A stretch of DNA of 12,751 nt from an uncultured Candidatus Melainabacteria bacterium (GCA_937891325.1 CALAFU010000014.1:1-12751); one strand, 5' to 3'; counted from the first letter of the stretch, positions 1 through 6,106 are shown. Numbers and translations are program-made. Notes: a model not told the origin generated them from the sequence alone.

Positions 1-387
1 TGCAAATGCTTTTTGCATATCTGAGAACAAGAACATTTTTTTATTTTTTCTAAAATCTCTGATAGCCTTGTATTCCATATTATATGGTTGCATTGGAAGT
101 TGTTTTTCTATTTCTTCAAGAACTTTTGAAAATTTGATTTTAATCAAGCAGTTGTAAGAGTCCATATTCAACCACCACAACGCACAAGAGATAATCCCAG
201 CGATTGCAAAAATTGTAGGTGCTGTAAATTTACCAAAAGCCAATCCTTTAGACAAAAAAGTTAGTAAAAACATAGCCAATACTATGACCATATAAAACTT
301 GTTTGTCATAAATGAACGGTCAATAAACTTCTCTTTTTGCTCTGCATATAGTCTATATTGCTCAAAAATCAAATCTTCACGGTTCAT
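1..387 (-). CDS. RipA-like small membrane protein, partial (C-terminus off the left edge)
   Basis: The frame stays open from an ATG at 387 to the window edge, giving 129 residues with the end missing. GGAG at 394-397 sits 6 nt before the ATG. Residues 1-30 are polar and charged (MNREDLIFEQYRLYAEQKEK start). Two hydrophobic helices follow at about 31-48 and 55-73 with a short loop between, then a polar segment with WWLNMDSYNCLIKIKF and a VLEEIEKQLPMQPYN stretch. A two-helix hairpin followed by W-x-L-x-x-x-SY, KF, IEKxLP and PY is the pattern I recall for proteins annotated as RipA-family octameric inner-membrane proteins; the role is poorly defined (membrane or cytoplasmic-pH homeostasis in Francisella). 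It is divergent from the phage-type genes and has its own promoter, so it may be host DNA or a phage moron. That it is a real gene is well supported; the family name is recall only. Confidence 0.6.
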   Translation of the reverse strand, partial: MNREDLIFEQYRLYAEQKEKFIDRSFMTNKFYMVIVLAMFLLTFLSKGLAFGKFTAPTIFAIAGIISCALWWLNMDSYNCLIKIKFSKVLEEIEKQLPMQPYNMEYKAIRDFRKNKKMFLFSDMQKAFA

Positions 388-412
388 AAATTTCTCCTTT
401 TTTATAAAAGTT

Positions 413-441
413 ATTTTATTAATTATAAGGTCAAAAGTCAA
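413..441 (-). promoter_or_regulatory. Sigma-70-type promoter for the leftmost membrane-protein gene
   Basis: Read on the minus strand: TTGACT (436-441), a 17-nt spacer, TAAAAT (413-418). Transcription would begin near 406 and give a leader of about 20 nt that contains the GGAG ribosome site. The -35 box ends 4 nt before the GNAT start codon, so the two divergent genes share a 57-bp spacer. I found no equally good plus-strand promoter in that spacer. Confidence 0.5.
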
Positions 442-444
442 GCC

Positions 445-978
445 ATGATTAAGTTTAAAAAAGTCAAAATTGATAGACAAAACAAAAAATTTCAGAACAT
501 TCAATATTTAGAAAACATTTACAACCTAATAAAAAAATACGACAACTACCTAAACGACGACTACTCACATACAACGGACTTGTTTGAAGAGGTGATAAAT
601 CTTATAACTCGGACAAGTCCTTTCTTTTGGGTAATTCTCGTAAACGAAGAATTTGCAGGAATTGTCTATTTAGAAAATATTATCGGCAACGAAAAACATC
701 TTCACTCTGCAGAAGTTGTAACCGCATTTTCGCGCAAATTTTGGGGCAAAGCCACCAAAATTTGCGCTAGAAAATTCGTTAGGTATTGCTTCAAAAAATT
801 AAAACTAAAAAAGCTGAAAGCATTGGTTTTTAAAGAAAATTTTAGAACAGAAAGCATATTAAAGGCTTGTGGAATGAGTTTTGAAGCTCTACTAAAAGCC
901 GAAACACTTAAAAATAACAAATTACAAGATATAAAAATTTATTCAATCATAAGAGGTAAACAAAATGAACACAATTAA
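445..978 (+). CDS. GNAT-family N-acetyltransferase, phage-associated
   Basis: This 177-residue protein would transfer acetyl from acetyl-CoA to an amine; the substrate cannot be told. GNAT marks visible: beta strands around FFWVILVNEEFAGIVYLENI (60-79); the acetyl-CoA loop and helix at SRKFWGKATKICARKF (96-111), fitting R/Q-x-x-G-x-A as K98-F-W-G101-K-A103; and the C-terminal ENFRTESILKACGM (131-144), the familiar N-x-x-S-x-x-L-x-x-x-G pattern. The frame is open further upstream from a TTG at 358, but that would run into the divergent gene, so I use the first ATG. AAGG at 427-430 lies 14 nt before it, so start confidence is only moderate. The last 14 nt overlap the portal gene, which suggests translational coupling and membership in the phage operon. 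GNAT genes beside packaging genes are known in phages, where they may modify host or virion proteins. Confidence 0.75.
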   Translation: MIKFKKVKIDRQNKKFQNIQYLENIYNLIKKYDNYLNDDYSHTTDLFEEVINLITRTSPFFWVILVNEEFAGIVYLENIIGNEKHLHSAEVVTAFSRKFWGKATKICARKFVRYCFKKLKLKKLKALVFKENFRTESILKACGMSFEALLKAETLKNNKLQDIKIYSIIRGKQNEHN

Positions 979-2611
979 AAATGAACAAAAACAGGACGAA
1001 AATTTGTACTTAGTCTCAAAAATTACGCAAAAATACGACGAGATGGAAGACGCTCGTAGAGGTCAATTGACAGATATTCGCACAATCAGAAACGCGATTT
1101 ATTCAAACAATATTCCAACCGTAAACGAATGGAATACAAAAATTCAGTTACCTGAAATTTATGAACTTGCGCAAACTCTAAAGGCACACATCAGCGAGAA
1201 CCTTTATTCTCACCCCGAATCTATGTTTGATGTTTCAGGCAAAAATCCTCAAACGCAAATGCTTGCAAATCGTCAAAAGGCAATGCTTGTAAACACATTT
1301 GAAGAGATGAATTTGGAAGAAGAAATTGAAAAAATGATTGATTCAATTGTCGAAACAGGCGAAAGCACTCTATTTGTCGGCTGGCAAACAAAAACAAAAG
1401 TTGTAAGACGTCCTCAAACAATTGAGGAGCAACTGCTGAACCCTGAAGAATCAGGCTTTGTTGTTGAAGAACAAACCATTTACGACAACGCAAAAGTGAA
1501 ATTTATCAAGCCAGAAGATTTTGTTTTTGACAAGAATAACTGCGACAATTGGGATAATTGCGCAAAAGTTTACAGAACTTATTCGACAATCCACGACATC
1601 GTTTCAGATAGAGCAAACAATTTGCTTACAGACGAAAAGATTGAAAATTTAAAAATGCTAATCAATAACAAAAAATCTAAAAACGCTTCAGCAGATAAAG
1701 CCGTTGATGACAACAAGTGTGAAATTTTAGAATATTGGGGAGATATCGAACTTGATACAGGTGAAATTCTTAAAAACCAATTAATCGTCGTTGCGGGCAG
1801 AAAAGAGGTTATCAGAATGGAGTCAAATCCATTTGTAATCAACCCATTTGTATATGCAAACATTATCAAAAATCCTGAAACAGAGCGCGGAATTTCACCT
1901 CTAAAAGTTGCAATCATTTTGAACAACATTTCTTCAACTATCTTGAACAAACAACTTGATGCACTTTCATTGATGATGAATCCGCCATATTTAGCGCCAA
2001 AAGGTTGTTTCAAAGGTGAACAAGTCGTTCGCCCTGGAAAAATTATTGAATACGATTCAGCACTAATGCCACAAGCGCCAACACCTTTGAACTTCGATAA
2101 CGCGTTACATGGTTGGGATTTTTTGAATTATTTTAAAAACACAACTGAAAGCGCAACAGGCATTTTTAAAAATATGGCTGGCAACTTGCAAAACGAAGCA
2201 CGTACCGCAACAGAATTGACTTACACAGTGACAGGTCAAACTGCGCGTTTGAATATGATGTTAGATTCAATCAACAGAAAATTAATTGTGCCAATGATTG
2301 AAAAAACGGCAGAAATCATTGCAAACTTCAAGTTTGGCAAAGAATTAATTTGCATAAATGAACATGGTATTCAAAAATTTATGGAGATTGATGACACAGT
2401 AAGAAGTGCAAATTACATTTACCGTTATGGCGACAGAAAGGCAACACTAGAACGAAAAACACGTTCCAAAGAATTGTTTGATGTAGTAAAATCCTTCGCC
2501 GAAGTTCCAACCGTAAACGAGCAAATTAATTGGATAGAATGTTTCAAATTTGCGTTAGAACAATACGGAATTGAAAACGCAAGTCACTTTTTAATTGGGG
2601 AAGAAGGATAG
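965..2611 (+). CDS. Phage portal (head-tail connector) protein
   Basis: This 548-residue protein would form the dodecameric ring at one capsid vertex through which DNA is pumped and to which the tail attaches. Visible features: a helical, charged N-terminus (1-50); a mixed alpha/beta body including DSIVETGESTLFVGW (126-140) and IKPEDFVFDK (181-190), a segment common to podovirus-type portals; ETERGISPLKVAIILNN (305-321); and the stem region with a long helix containing NEARTATELTYTV (410-422), the E-x-x-TATE motif typical of portals, then TARLNMMLDSINRKLIVPMIEKT. Length fits the 450-750 range of the family. AAGAGG at 951-956, 8 nt before the ATG, supports the start. It overlaps the GNAT by 14 nt and lies upstream of the terminase, whereas most phages have terminase first. 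I see no frame breaks. The function is a motif and context call. Confidence 0.82.
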   Translation: MNTIKNEQKQDENLYLVSKITQKYDEMEDARRGQLTDIRTIRNAIYSNNIPTVNEWNTKIQLPEIYELAQTLKAHISENLYSHPESMFDVSGKNPQTQMLANRQKAMLVNTFEEMNLEEEIEKMIDSIVETGESTLFVGWQTKTKVVRRPQTIEEQLLNPEESGFVVEEQTIYDNAKVKFIKPEDFVFDKNNCDNWDNCAKVYRTYSTIHDIVSDRANNLLTDEKIENLKMLINNKKSKNASADKAVDDNKCEILEYWGDIELDTGEILKNQLIVVAGRKEVIRMESNPFVINPFVYANIIKNPETERGISPLKVAIILNNISSTILNKQLDALSLMMNPPYLAPKGCFKGEQVVRPGKIIEYDSALMPQAPTPLNFDNALHGWDFLNYFKNTTESATGIFKNMAGNLQNEARTATELTYTVTGQTARLNMMLDSINRKLIVPMIEKTAEIIANFKFGKELICINEHGIQKFMEIDDTVRSANYIYRYGDRKATLERKTRSKELFDVVKSFAEVPTVNEQINWIECFKFALEQYGIENASHFLIGEEG

Positions 2612-2621
2612 CACGGGTTCA

Positions 2622-2723
2622 GACTATAAGACTTTAAGACGATAAGTCCATTTATTATCAAATTGACTTTTTAATCATAGTTCGACTTAACGACTTAAAC
2701 GCTTATTGGCTTATTGACTTTAC
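2622..2723. repeat. Two blocks of degenerate 8-nt tandem repeats between portal and terminase
   Basis: Block 1 (2622-2645) is three consecutive 8-mers: GACTATAA, GACTTTAA, GACGATAA. Block 2 (2683-2723) is CGACTTAA twice, one extra A, then CGCTTATT, GGCTTATT and GACTTTAC. A related block follows the terminase gene at 4045-4068. The 123-bp gap between the two phage genes contains little else and no clear promoter or terminator. Confidence 0.6.
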
Positions 2724-2734
2724 AAAAGGAAATT

Positions 2735-4039
2735 ATGGAAAAACGAGAAATTACATACAATTTATTAAAGGCGCAGAGGGAGTTTTTAGAAATTCCGCAC
2801 GATTACAACATCGATGTTGCCTGCTATCAAGGCGGTTACGGTAGTGGGAAAACCTTCTGCGGTTCATTACTTGGAATTTTATTATGTTTAAAGTTTGCGG
2901 GAATTCGTGGGCTTGTAGGTGCTAAAACCTACACGCTTGTACGCGATACGACACTCAAAACATATTTTGAGCATTTAGACAATATGGGTTTTATTGAGGG
3001 TAAAGACTACGAATGGTCTGTAAGTTTACAACAGTTAAAGTTCAAAAACAAGTCCGAAATTCTATTCAGGCATTTTGACGATCCAAATAGCTTAAAATCC
3101 TTGAATTTAGGGTTTGTCGAGATTGAAGAAATGTCAGATATTCCGTACGAAACATTCAAAATGCTTTTAGCACGTATGCGTCAAAAGGTTAAGCCAACTT
3201 GGAAGGATTTTACGTACAGAATTTTCGGACACACAAACCCTGAAATGGAGCGTGGTTGGGTTTACAAAACCTTTCACGAGAAAGCAATGCCAAATTACAG
3301 GCTGATTATTGCGCCAACGACAGAAAATATTTATCTTCCTGAAGGTTTTTGTGAAGAATTAAAAAAGCTCTATGACGAAGATTATTACAGAATTTGCGTA
3401 CTTGCAGAAAATGGACATTACAATTCAGGTTTAGTAATCAAAGATTTTACAGACAAAAATGTTATCGACATAAAATATCAGCCTGAACTTGATTTATACC
3501 TAACCTGTGACTTCAACGTTGATCCAATGTGTTGGGAGCTTGCACACAAAACTGAGGACAAAGTTTTCTTTTTTGACGAAATTGCAATGGAGAACACAAC
3601 CACCTCAAAGGCTTGCGATGAGGTTTTTAGGCGATATCCAAATCACAAAGGGAAACTTATCATAAACGGTGATGCATCAGGTGACAACCGAAGTTGCACA
3701 AGCGAATACACAAATTACGTAATTATGAAAAAGAAATTTTTAAACTACGGGTTTGATGTAGACATTAGGTTAAAACCGTTTAATCCGCCAATTAAAAACC
3801 GCATAATGGCGTTCAACAGCAAGGTTCACAGAGCAGACAATGAAATCGGTCTATTCATCAGTCCAAAATGCGAAAAACTATTATATAACATCTACAACCT
3901 AAAGTACAAAGAAGGTTCTTCGCGGATTGATTTGCCAACTTACCAACAAATTAAGCAGTCAAAGGAAAAGAAATTCCTTATGCACCCACTAGATGCCGCA
4001 TCATATCTTGTTGATTACTATTGGCCAATAAGGTTGTAA
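2735..4039 (+). CDS. Phage terminase large subunit (TerL)
   Basis: This 434-residue protein is the packaging ATPase and DNA-cutting nuclease that docks on the portal. ATPase domain: Walker A GGYGSGKT (33-40), LVGAKTYTLVRDT (60-72) with an adenine/arginine-type segment, Walker B GFVEIEEM (126-133) with acidic residues at 129-132, and the coupling motif FGHTNPE (164-170). Nuclease domain (RNase H fold): three acidic residues for two metals, in LTCDFNVDP (D259), INGDASGDNR (D313) and MHPLDAASYLVDYYW (D420). The length fits the shorter SPP1/PBSX-like terminases. A TTG 21 nt upstream is also in frame, but the ATG at 2735 is preceded by AAAGGA (2725-2730) at 4-nt spacing and is preferred. No small terminase subunit is visible. 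The gene is separated from the portal by repeats and followed by more repeats, so its position may result from rearrangement. Confidence 0.9.
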   Translation: MEKREITYNLLKAQREFLEIPHDYNIDVACYQGGYGSGKTFCGSLLGILLCLKFAGIRGLVGAKTYTLVRDTTLKTYFEHLDNMGFIEGKDYEWSVSLQQLKFKNKSEILFRHFDDPNSLKSLNLGFVEIEEMSDIPYETFKMLLARMRQKVKPTWKDFTYRIFGHTNPEMERGWVYKTFHEKAMPNYRLIIAPTTENIYLPEGFCEELKKLYDEDYYRICVLAENGHYNSGLVIKDFTDKNVIDIKYQPELDLYLTCDFNVDPMCWELAHKTEDKVFFFDEIAMENTTTSKACDEVFRRYPNHKGKLIINGDASGDNRSCTSEYTNYVIMKKKFLNYGFDVDIRLKPFNPPIKNRIMAFNSKVHRADNEIGLFISPKCEKLLYNIYNLKYKEGSSRIDLPTYQQIKQSKEKKFLMHPLDAASYLVDYYWPIRL

Positions 4040-4044
4040 TAAAA

Positions 4045-4068
4045 GAGGATAAGGCTATAAGAGTTAAG
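4045..4068. repeat. 8-nt degenerate tandem repeats after terminase
   Basis: Three consecutive 8-mers, GAGGATAA, GGCTATAA and GAGTTAAG, begin 5 nt after the terminase stop. They resemble the blocks at 2622-2645 and 2683-2723. A short TA run (4069-4080) follows. Confidence 0.5.
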
Positions 4069-4100
4069 TATATATATACATTAGCGCTTAACAATAAAAG

Positions 4101-4139
4101 AGATTCTGAAACAAGTTCAGAATGACATAATATTGAACA
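4101..4139 (-). repeat. Dispersed hairpin repeat, copy A (minimal form)
   Basis: The core is a perfect hairpin: ATTCTGAA (4103-4110), loop ACAAG, TTCAGAAT (4116-4123), flanked by AGA on the left and TGACA on the right. On the minus strand it has the form recalled as the common intergenic repeat whose chance translation reads CHSELVSES, spread through many unrelated AT-rich bacteria. Bases 4109-4139 match 12721-12751 at 30 of 31 positions, so similarity extends about 16 nt beyond the hairpin. It is noncoding in context, although a spurious minus-strand frame crosses it. Confidence 0.8.
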
Positions 4140-4150
4140 CTTAACTCCAA

Positions 4151-4253
4151 TGTCACCCTGAATTGCGGATTTTCGGTAGGGCAAAAGCCCGTGAGTTGAA
4201 GTGGGACGTTACTCCCACGACAACCCGAATAATCCAAGAATATTTCAGGGTCT
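4151..4253 (+). repeat. Dispersed hairpin repeat, copy B, with an 80-nt structured loop insert
   Basis: The outer arms are ACCCTGAA (4155-4162) and TTCAGGGT (4244-4251), flanked by TGTC and CT as in copy A read from the minus strand; A and B are therefore inverted relative to each other. Compared with A, TT/AA in the stem has become CC/GG, which preserves pairing. The loop holds a folded insert. A stem of 10 pairs with one bulged T (4167-4176 with 4225-4235) encloses a GGGC-AAAA-GCCC hairpin (4179-4190) and a second hairpin, GTTG/CAAC (4195-4198, 4221-4224) plus GTGGGA/TCCCAC (4201-4206, 4213-4218), with loop CGTTAC. The result is a three-way junction. Confidence 0.7.
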
Positions 4254-4304
4254 TTGAAAAATAATGAAAAATGTAATATCTATAAAAACCTTGAAAGGAA
4301 AAGC

Positions 4305-4535
4305 ATGCATAATATTCTTCAATATTCCCCCGTAATCATCGTTGTAGTCATGTACTTGATACAACAGAGAATAGTTGTTACACCTGAACAATTAGAGAAA
4401 AAACATAGGGAAATTTTAGATGACGTAGAAAACAAGTTTGCAACACTTAATTCTGTGAAGGATTTAAAGGAGCAAATGGGCGATATGAAAGAGAAAATAG
4501 ACAGAATTTATGAATGTATTATTGCCGTAAAATAG
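4305..4535 (+). CDS. Small membrane-anchored coiled-coil protein, possibly phage lysis or accessory
   Basis: This 76-residue protein has one hydrophobic helix near the N-terminus (about 4-21, ILQYSPVIIVVVMYLI), then a charged amphipathic helix to the end. The helix is rich in Glu and Lys, with heptad-like spacing of Leu, Met, Ile and Val (QLEKKHREILDDVENKF; LKEQMGDMKEKIDRI). Such a layout occurs in small phage membrane proteins (holin-like, Rz-like spanins, tail-associated anchors), but nothing in the sequence decides between them, and it is shorter than usual spanins. The ATG at 4305 has AAAGGA (4294-4299) 5 nt upstream; an upstream in-frame TTG at 4254 lies in the hairpin repeat and is unlikely. 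It follows the repeat cluster and precedes a possible promoter-terminator unit. A real small gene is likely; its role is unknown. Confidence 0.6.
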   Translation: MHNILQYSPVIIVVVMYLIQQRIVVTPEQLEKKHREILDDVENKFATLNSVKDLKEQMGDMKEKIDRIYECIIAVK

Positions 4536-4542
4536 TCAAATT

Positions 4543-4572
4543 TTGAAATATTTTTCATTTTTCAATTATACT
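4543..4572 (+). promoter_or_regulatory. Sigma-70-type promoter in the post-phage gap
   Basis: TTGAAA (4543-4548), an 18-nt spacer, TATACT (4567-4572). No start codon with a ribosome site follows within the next 130 nt, but a terminator does (4681-4704), so the product would be a short RNA. Confidence 0.45.
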
Positions 4573-4578
4573 TTCGCC

Positions 4579-4704
4579 TGACAAATTTAAAACTATACAT
4601 TCGGAGTATTTCAAAATACCCCGAAATGGCTTACCATATCAGTGTAAAAGAGAACTAAAAATTATCCCGTTTAAATAAGAAGAGTTGAGTTTCAACTCTT
4701 TTTT
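4579..4704 (+). ncRNA. Candidate small RNA of about 126 nt, no known family
   Basis: The unit is inferred from the promoter at 4543-4572 and the intrinsic terminator ending at 4704. Inside is a hairpin at 4600-4625: TTCGG/CCGAA and GTATTT/AAATAC with a single A-C mismatch and a 2-nt tip. The tip is too tight, so the top pair would open. A 10-codon frame (ATG at 4626, MAYHISVKEN) lies after the hairpin but lacks a ribosome site at usable spacing. I do not recognise tmRNA, 6S, SRP or RNase P features. This is inference from layout only. Confidence 0.3.
4681..4704 (+). terminator. Intrinsic terminator
   Basis: AGAGTTGA (4681-4688), loop GTT, TCAACTCT (4692-4699), followed by a T run to 4704. 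It ends the phage-side transcript or the candidate small RNA. A-rich sequence on the left makes weak bidirectional use possible. Confidence 0.7.
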
Positions 4705-4733
4705 CTTTATGAATATCTGTCCAAAATAAGTAA

Positions 4734-4771
4734 AATAAGGCGCGAAGTGCGAATGCACTTCGCGCCTTATT
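4734..4771. repeat. 17-bp perfect GC-rich palindrome with 4-nt loop
   Basis: The left arm 4734-4750 and right arm 4755-4771 are perfectly complementary around GAAT. The lower stem is AATAAGG/CCTTATT and the upper stem is GC-rich. There is no T run after it on either strand, so it is not a textbook terminator, although a stem this strong may stop or protect RNA. It stands out in AT-rich surroundings and shares AAGGCGCG with the terminator at 7880-7912. The rest of 4772-4866 is AT-rich with no gene that I can see. Confidence 0.6.
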
Positions 4772-4866
4772 GGCATGCAAAAATTATTTTGTTAAGAATT
4801 TTTCATATTTTTAAAAATTTAGGCAATTTTAAATCTTCACCTAATTTACATGCGGTGTAACTACCC

Positions 4867-4896
4867 TTGTGGGTATTTATGCATTTTGTGTATAAA
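4867..4896 (+). promoter_or_regulatory. Candidate promoter for the lipase gene
   Basis: TTGTGG (4867-4872), an 18-nt spacer, TATAAA (4891-4896). Transcription would start near 4903, just before AAGGAA (4905-4910). A second, weaker candidate is TTGTTA (4789-4794) with TAAAAA (4812-4817). Both lie downstream of the terminator and palindrome, so the lipase is probably transcribed separately from the phage genes. Confidence 0.35.
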
Positions 4897-4923
4897 AATT
4901 TAGTAAGGAAATTTTAGATACAA

Positions 4924-5859
4924 ATGAATTATTTAACACCAACCGGAATAGTTCCAACTTATTCAAATCTGCAAAATCAAAATCAAGGTGTACAAACCGC
5001 AACCTCTCCGATTGTGAAGCCACAAAACTTTATAAGCAAAGACGATGTTACTTCTTGGACAAACACAAAAAAAGAACAATTCGATATTGAAAAACAAGAA
5101 GCCAACCACTTTTTTGTCGCATTAAGAAAAGTCTTTGGAAAAATTCAAGATGCTTATGAACAATCGGACAAAACCTCTCGCAATGAAGCATTAAACAAAA
5201 CAAAAGAGGTCTTATCTGATAAGTGGAATTACTTCTTTAACAAGGGATATAAAAACGACACTCAAGAAAAAGATTGTTTCTACAACAAAAAATTAAGCAG
5301 AAACGCTGCATTAATCAGCCGTGACGTCTATAATGACGAGCAAAAAGAAATTAATGGATACAAACCTGTCAACAAACTTGAAGACCCTGAAACAGGGCTT
5401 AGAGTGGTCACATATCAAAAGAAAAACGACATTATCGTAGCTTATTGCGGAACAAATGACGATAAAGACTTCGTTAGTGATGCGCAAATGGCGATGAACG
5501 AAGTTCCAGAACAATACGAAAAAGCAAATCAATATTACTTAGATACTGTTGCAAAAAATCCGAACGCAAGTGTCGTATTAACAGGTCACTCATTAGGCGG
5601 TTCTTTAGCGCAACTTGTTGCAAGCAGGCATAAAGAAACAAGTGCCGTAACCTTTAACGCATTTGGCATAAAAAGTATCCTAAAAAATCCTGAAACAAAA
5701 ACAAAAGATTATTTTCAAGATAACAAAAACTCGTTTAACTACATAATTGAAGGCGACCCTGTTTCAAATTCAACACAACACGTAGGGGTTACAACCCACT
5801 TGAAGAAAACAGCCATAAATAATCATTCAATCGCTAATTACATAAACCTTTGGGCGTAA
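4924..5859 (+). CDS. Class-3-type lipase / alpha-beta hydrolase
   Basis: This 311-residue protein is a predicted serine esterase acting on acylglycerols or phospholipids. Residues 1-40 are Asn/Gln/Thr/Pro-rich and look disordered; 45-115 are charged and helical; the hydrolase core runs from about 120. Core marks: a strand ending IIVAYCGTND (170-179), matching the oxyanion-loop position of lipase class 3 / Mbeg1-like proteins; a long helix; VVLTGHSLGGSLAQ (217-230) with nucleophile S223; IIEGDPVS (274-281) with acid D278; and NNHSIANY (299-306) with catalytic H301. The triad is complete. I see no Sec signal peptide or membrane helix, so it is cytoplasmic unless exported by another route or released on lysis. 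The nearest ribosome site is AAGGAA (4905-4910), an unusually wide 13 nt from the ATG. The preceding gene is separated by a terminator; a small convergent gene abuts its stop. A secreted or phage-borne effector is possible but unproven. Confidence 0.8.
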   Translation: MNYLTPTGIVPTYSNLQNQNQGVQTATSPIVKPQNFISKDDVTSWTNTKKEQFDIEKQEANHFFVALRKVFGKIQDAYEQSDKTSRNEALNKTKEVLSDKWNYFFNKGYKNDTQEKDCFYNKKLSRNAALISRDVYNDEQKEINGYKPVNKLEDPETGLRVVTYQKKNDIIVAYCGTNDDKDFVSDAQMAMNEVPEQYEKANQYYLDTVAKNPNASVVLTGHSLGGSLAQLVASRHKETSAVTFNAFGIKSILKNPETKTKDYFQDNKNSFNYIIEGDPVSNSTQHVGVTTHLKKTAINNHSIANYINLWA

Positions 5860-6015
5860 TTATTTTATATATTGAGACAATTTTCGTTTTATCATGCTTA
5901 ACTCCTCGCGAGTTAGGTATTTTGCTATGCGCGAAAATTCATACATAACATCTTCGTCCGAATACATACCACATTCGACATTTCTTATCCAATTGTTAAC
6001 TTCTTTTGTAATCAT
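5860..6015 (-). CDS. Small 51-residue protein, unknown, convergent with the lipase
   Basis: This short gene starts at ATG 6015 with GAGG (6021-6024) 5 nt upstream and an extended -10 promoter at 6045-6053. Its stop codon (5860-5862) directly abuts the lipase stop with no base between. The product begins MITKEVNNWIRNVECGMYSD and continues with EDVMYEFSRIAKYLTREELS and a basic tail ending SQYIK. It looks like two or three short helices with balanced charge, no signal peptide and no membrane helix. I do not recognise a family. A regulator, an antitoxin-like partner or an immunity factor for its neighbours would all fit the size, but none is shown. Ribosome site, promoter and codon use together make it more convincing than a chance frame. 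Confidence 0.55.
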   Translation of the reverse strand: MITKEVNNWIRNVECGMYSDEDVMYEFSRIAKYLTREELSMIKRKLSQYIK

Positions 6016-6044
6016 GTCTGCCTCTTAAATATCTCTTATAAGGT

Positions 6045-6053
6045 ATTATAACA
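6045..6053 (-). promoter_or_regulatory. Extended -10 promoter for the 51-residue gene
   Basis: Read on the minus strand as TGTTATAAT, an extended -10 with a perfect TATAAT. No clear -35 lies 17 nt away, which is tolerated with an extended -10. Transcription would begin near 6038, giving a leader of about 23 nt that contains GAGG. Confidence 0.45.
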
Positions 6054-6072
6054 CAATCTTAGAGAATATATT

Positions 6073-6106
6073 TAGAATTGTAAACCTTGAGACTTGATTT
6101 TTATTT
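6073..6106 (+). repeat. Imperfect direct repeat of 6258-6286
   Basis: TAGAATTGTAAACCTTGAG, then ACTTGATTTTTATTT, resembles TAGAATATTGAACCTTGTG, then ATTTTTATTT, 185 nt downstream. The second copy forms the loop, right arm and T tract of a hairpin terminator. The first copy has no matching left arm, so it may be a decayed duplicate. Confidence 0.35.

Noticed and set aside
1579..2013. 144-codon minus-strand frame within the portal gene
   Set aside because: Antisense to a conserved gene with no ribosome site or recognisable domain.
3978..4184. 68-codon minus-strand frame overlapping the terminase end and repeat copy A
   Set aside because: It overlaps the conserved C-terminus of TerL (including the D420 region) and otherwise translates the dispersed repeat (CHSELVSES). 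No ribosome site and no family resemblance.
4547..4678. 43-codon open plus-strand stretch after the small membrane gene
   Set aside because: It has no start codon and is not in frame with the upstream gene, so it is neither a gene nor a readthrough extension.
4734..4771. Perfect 17-bp palindrome as an intrinsic terminator
   Set aside because: No T tract follows on either strand; a standard terminator already lies 30 nt upstream. It is kept as a repeat or structured element instead.
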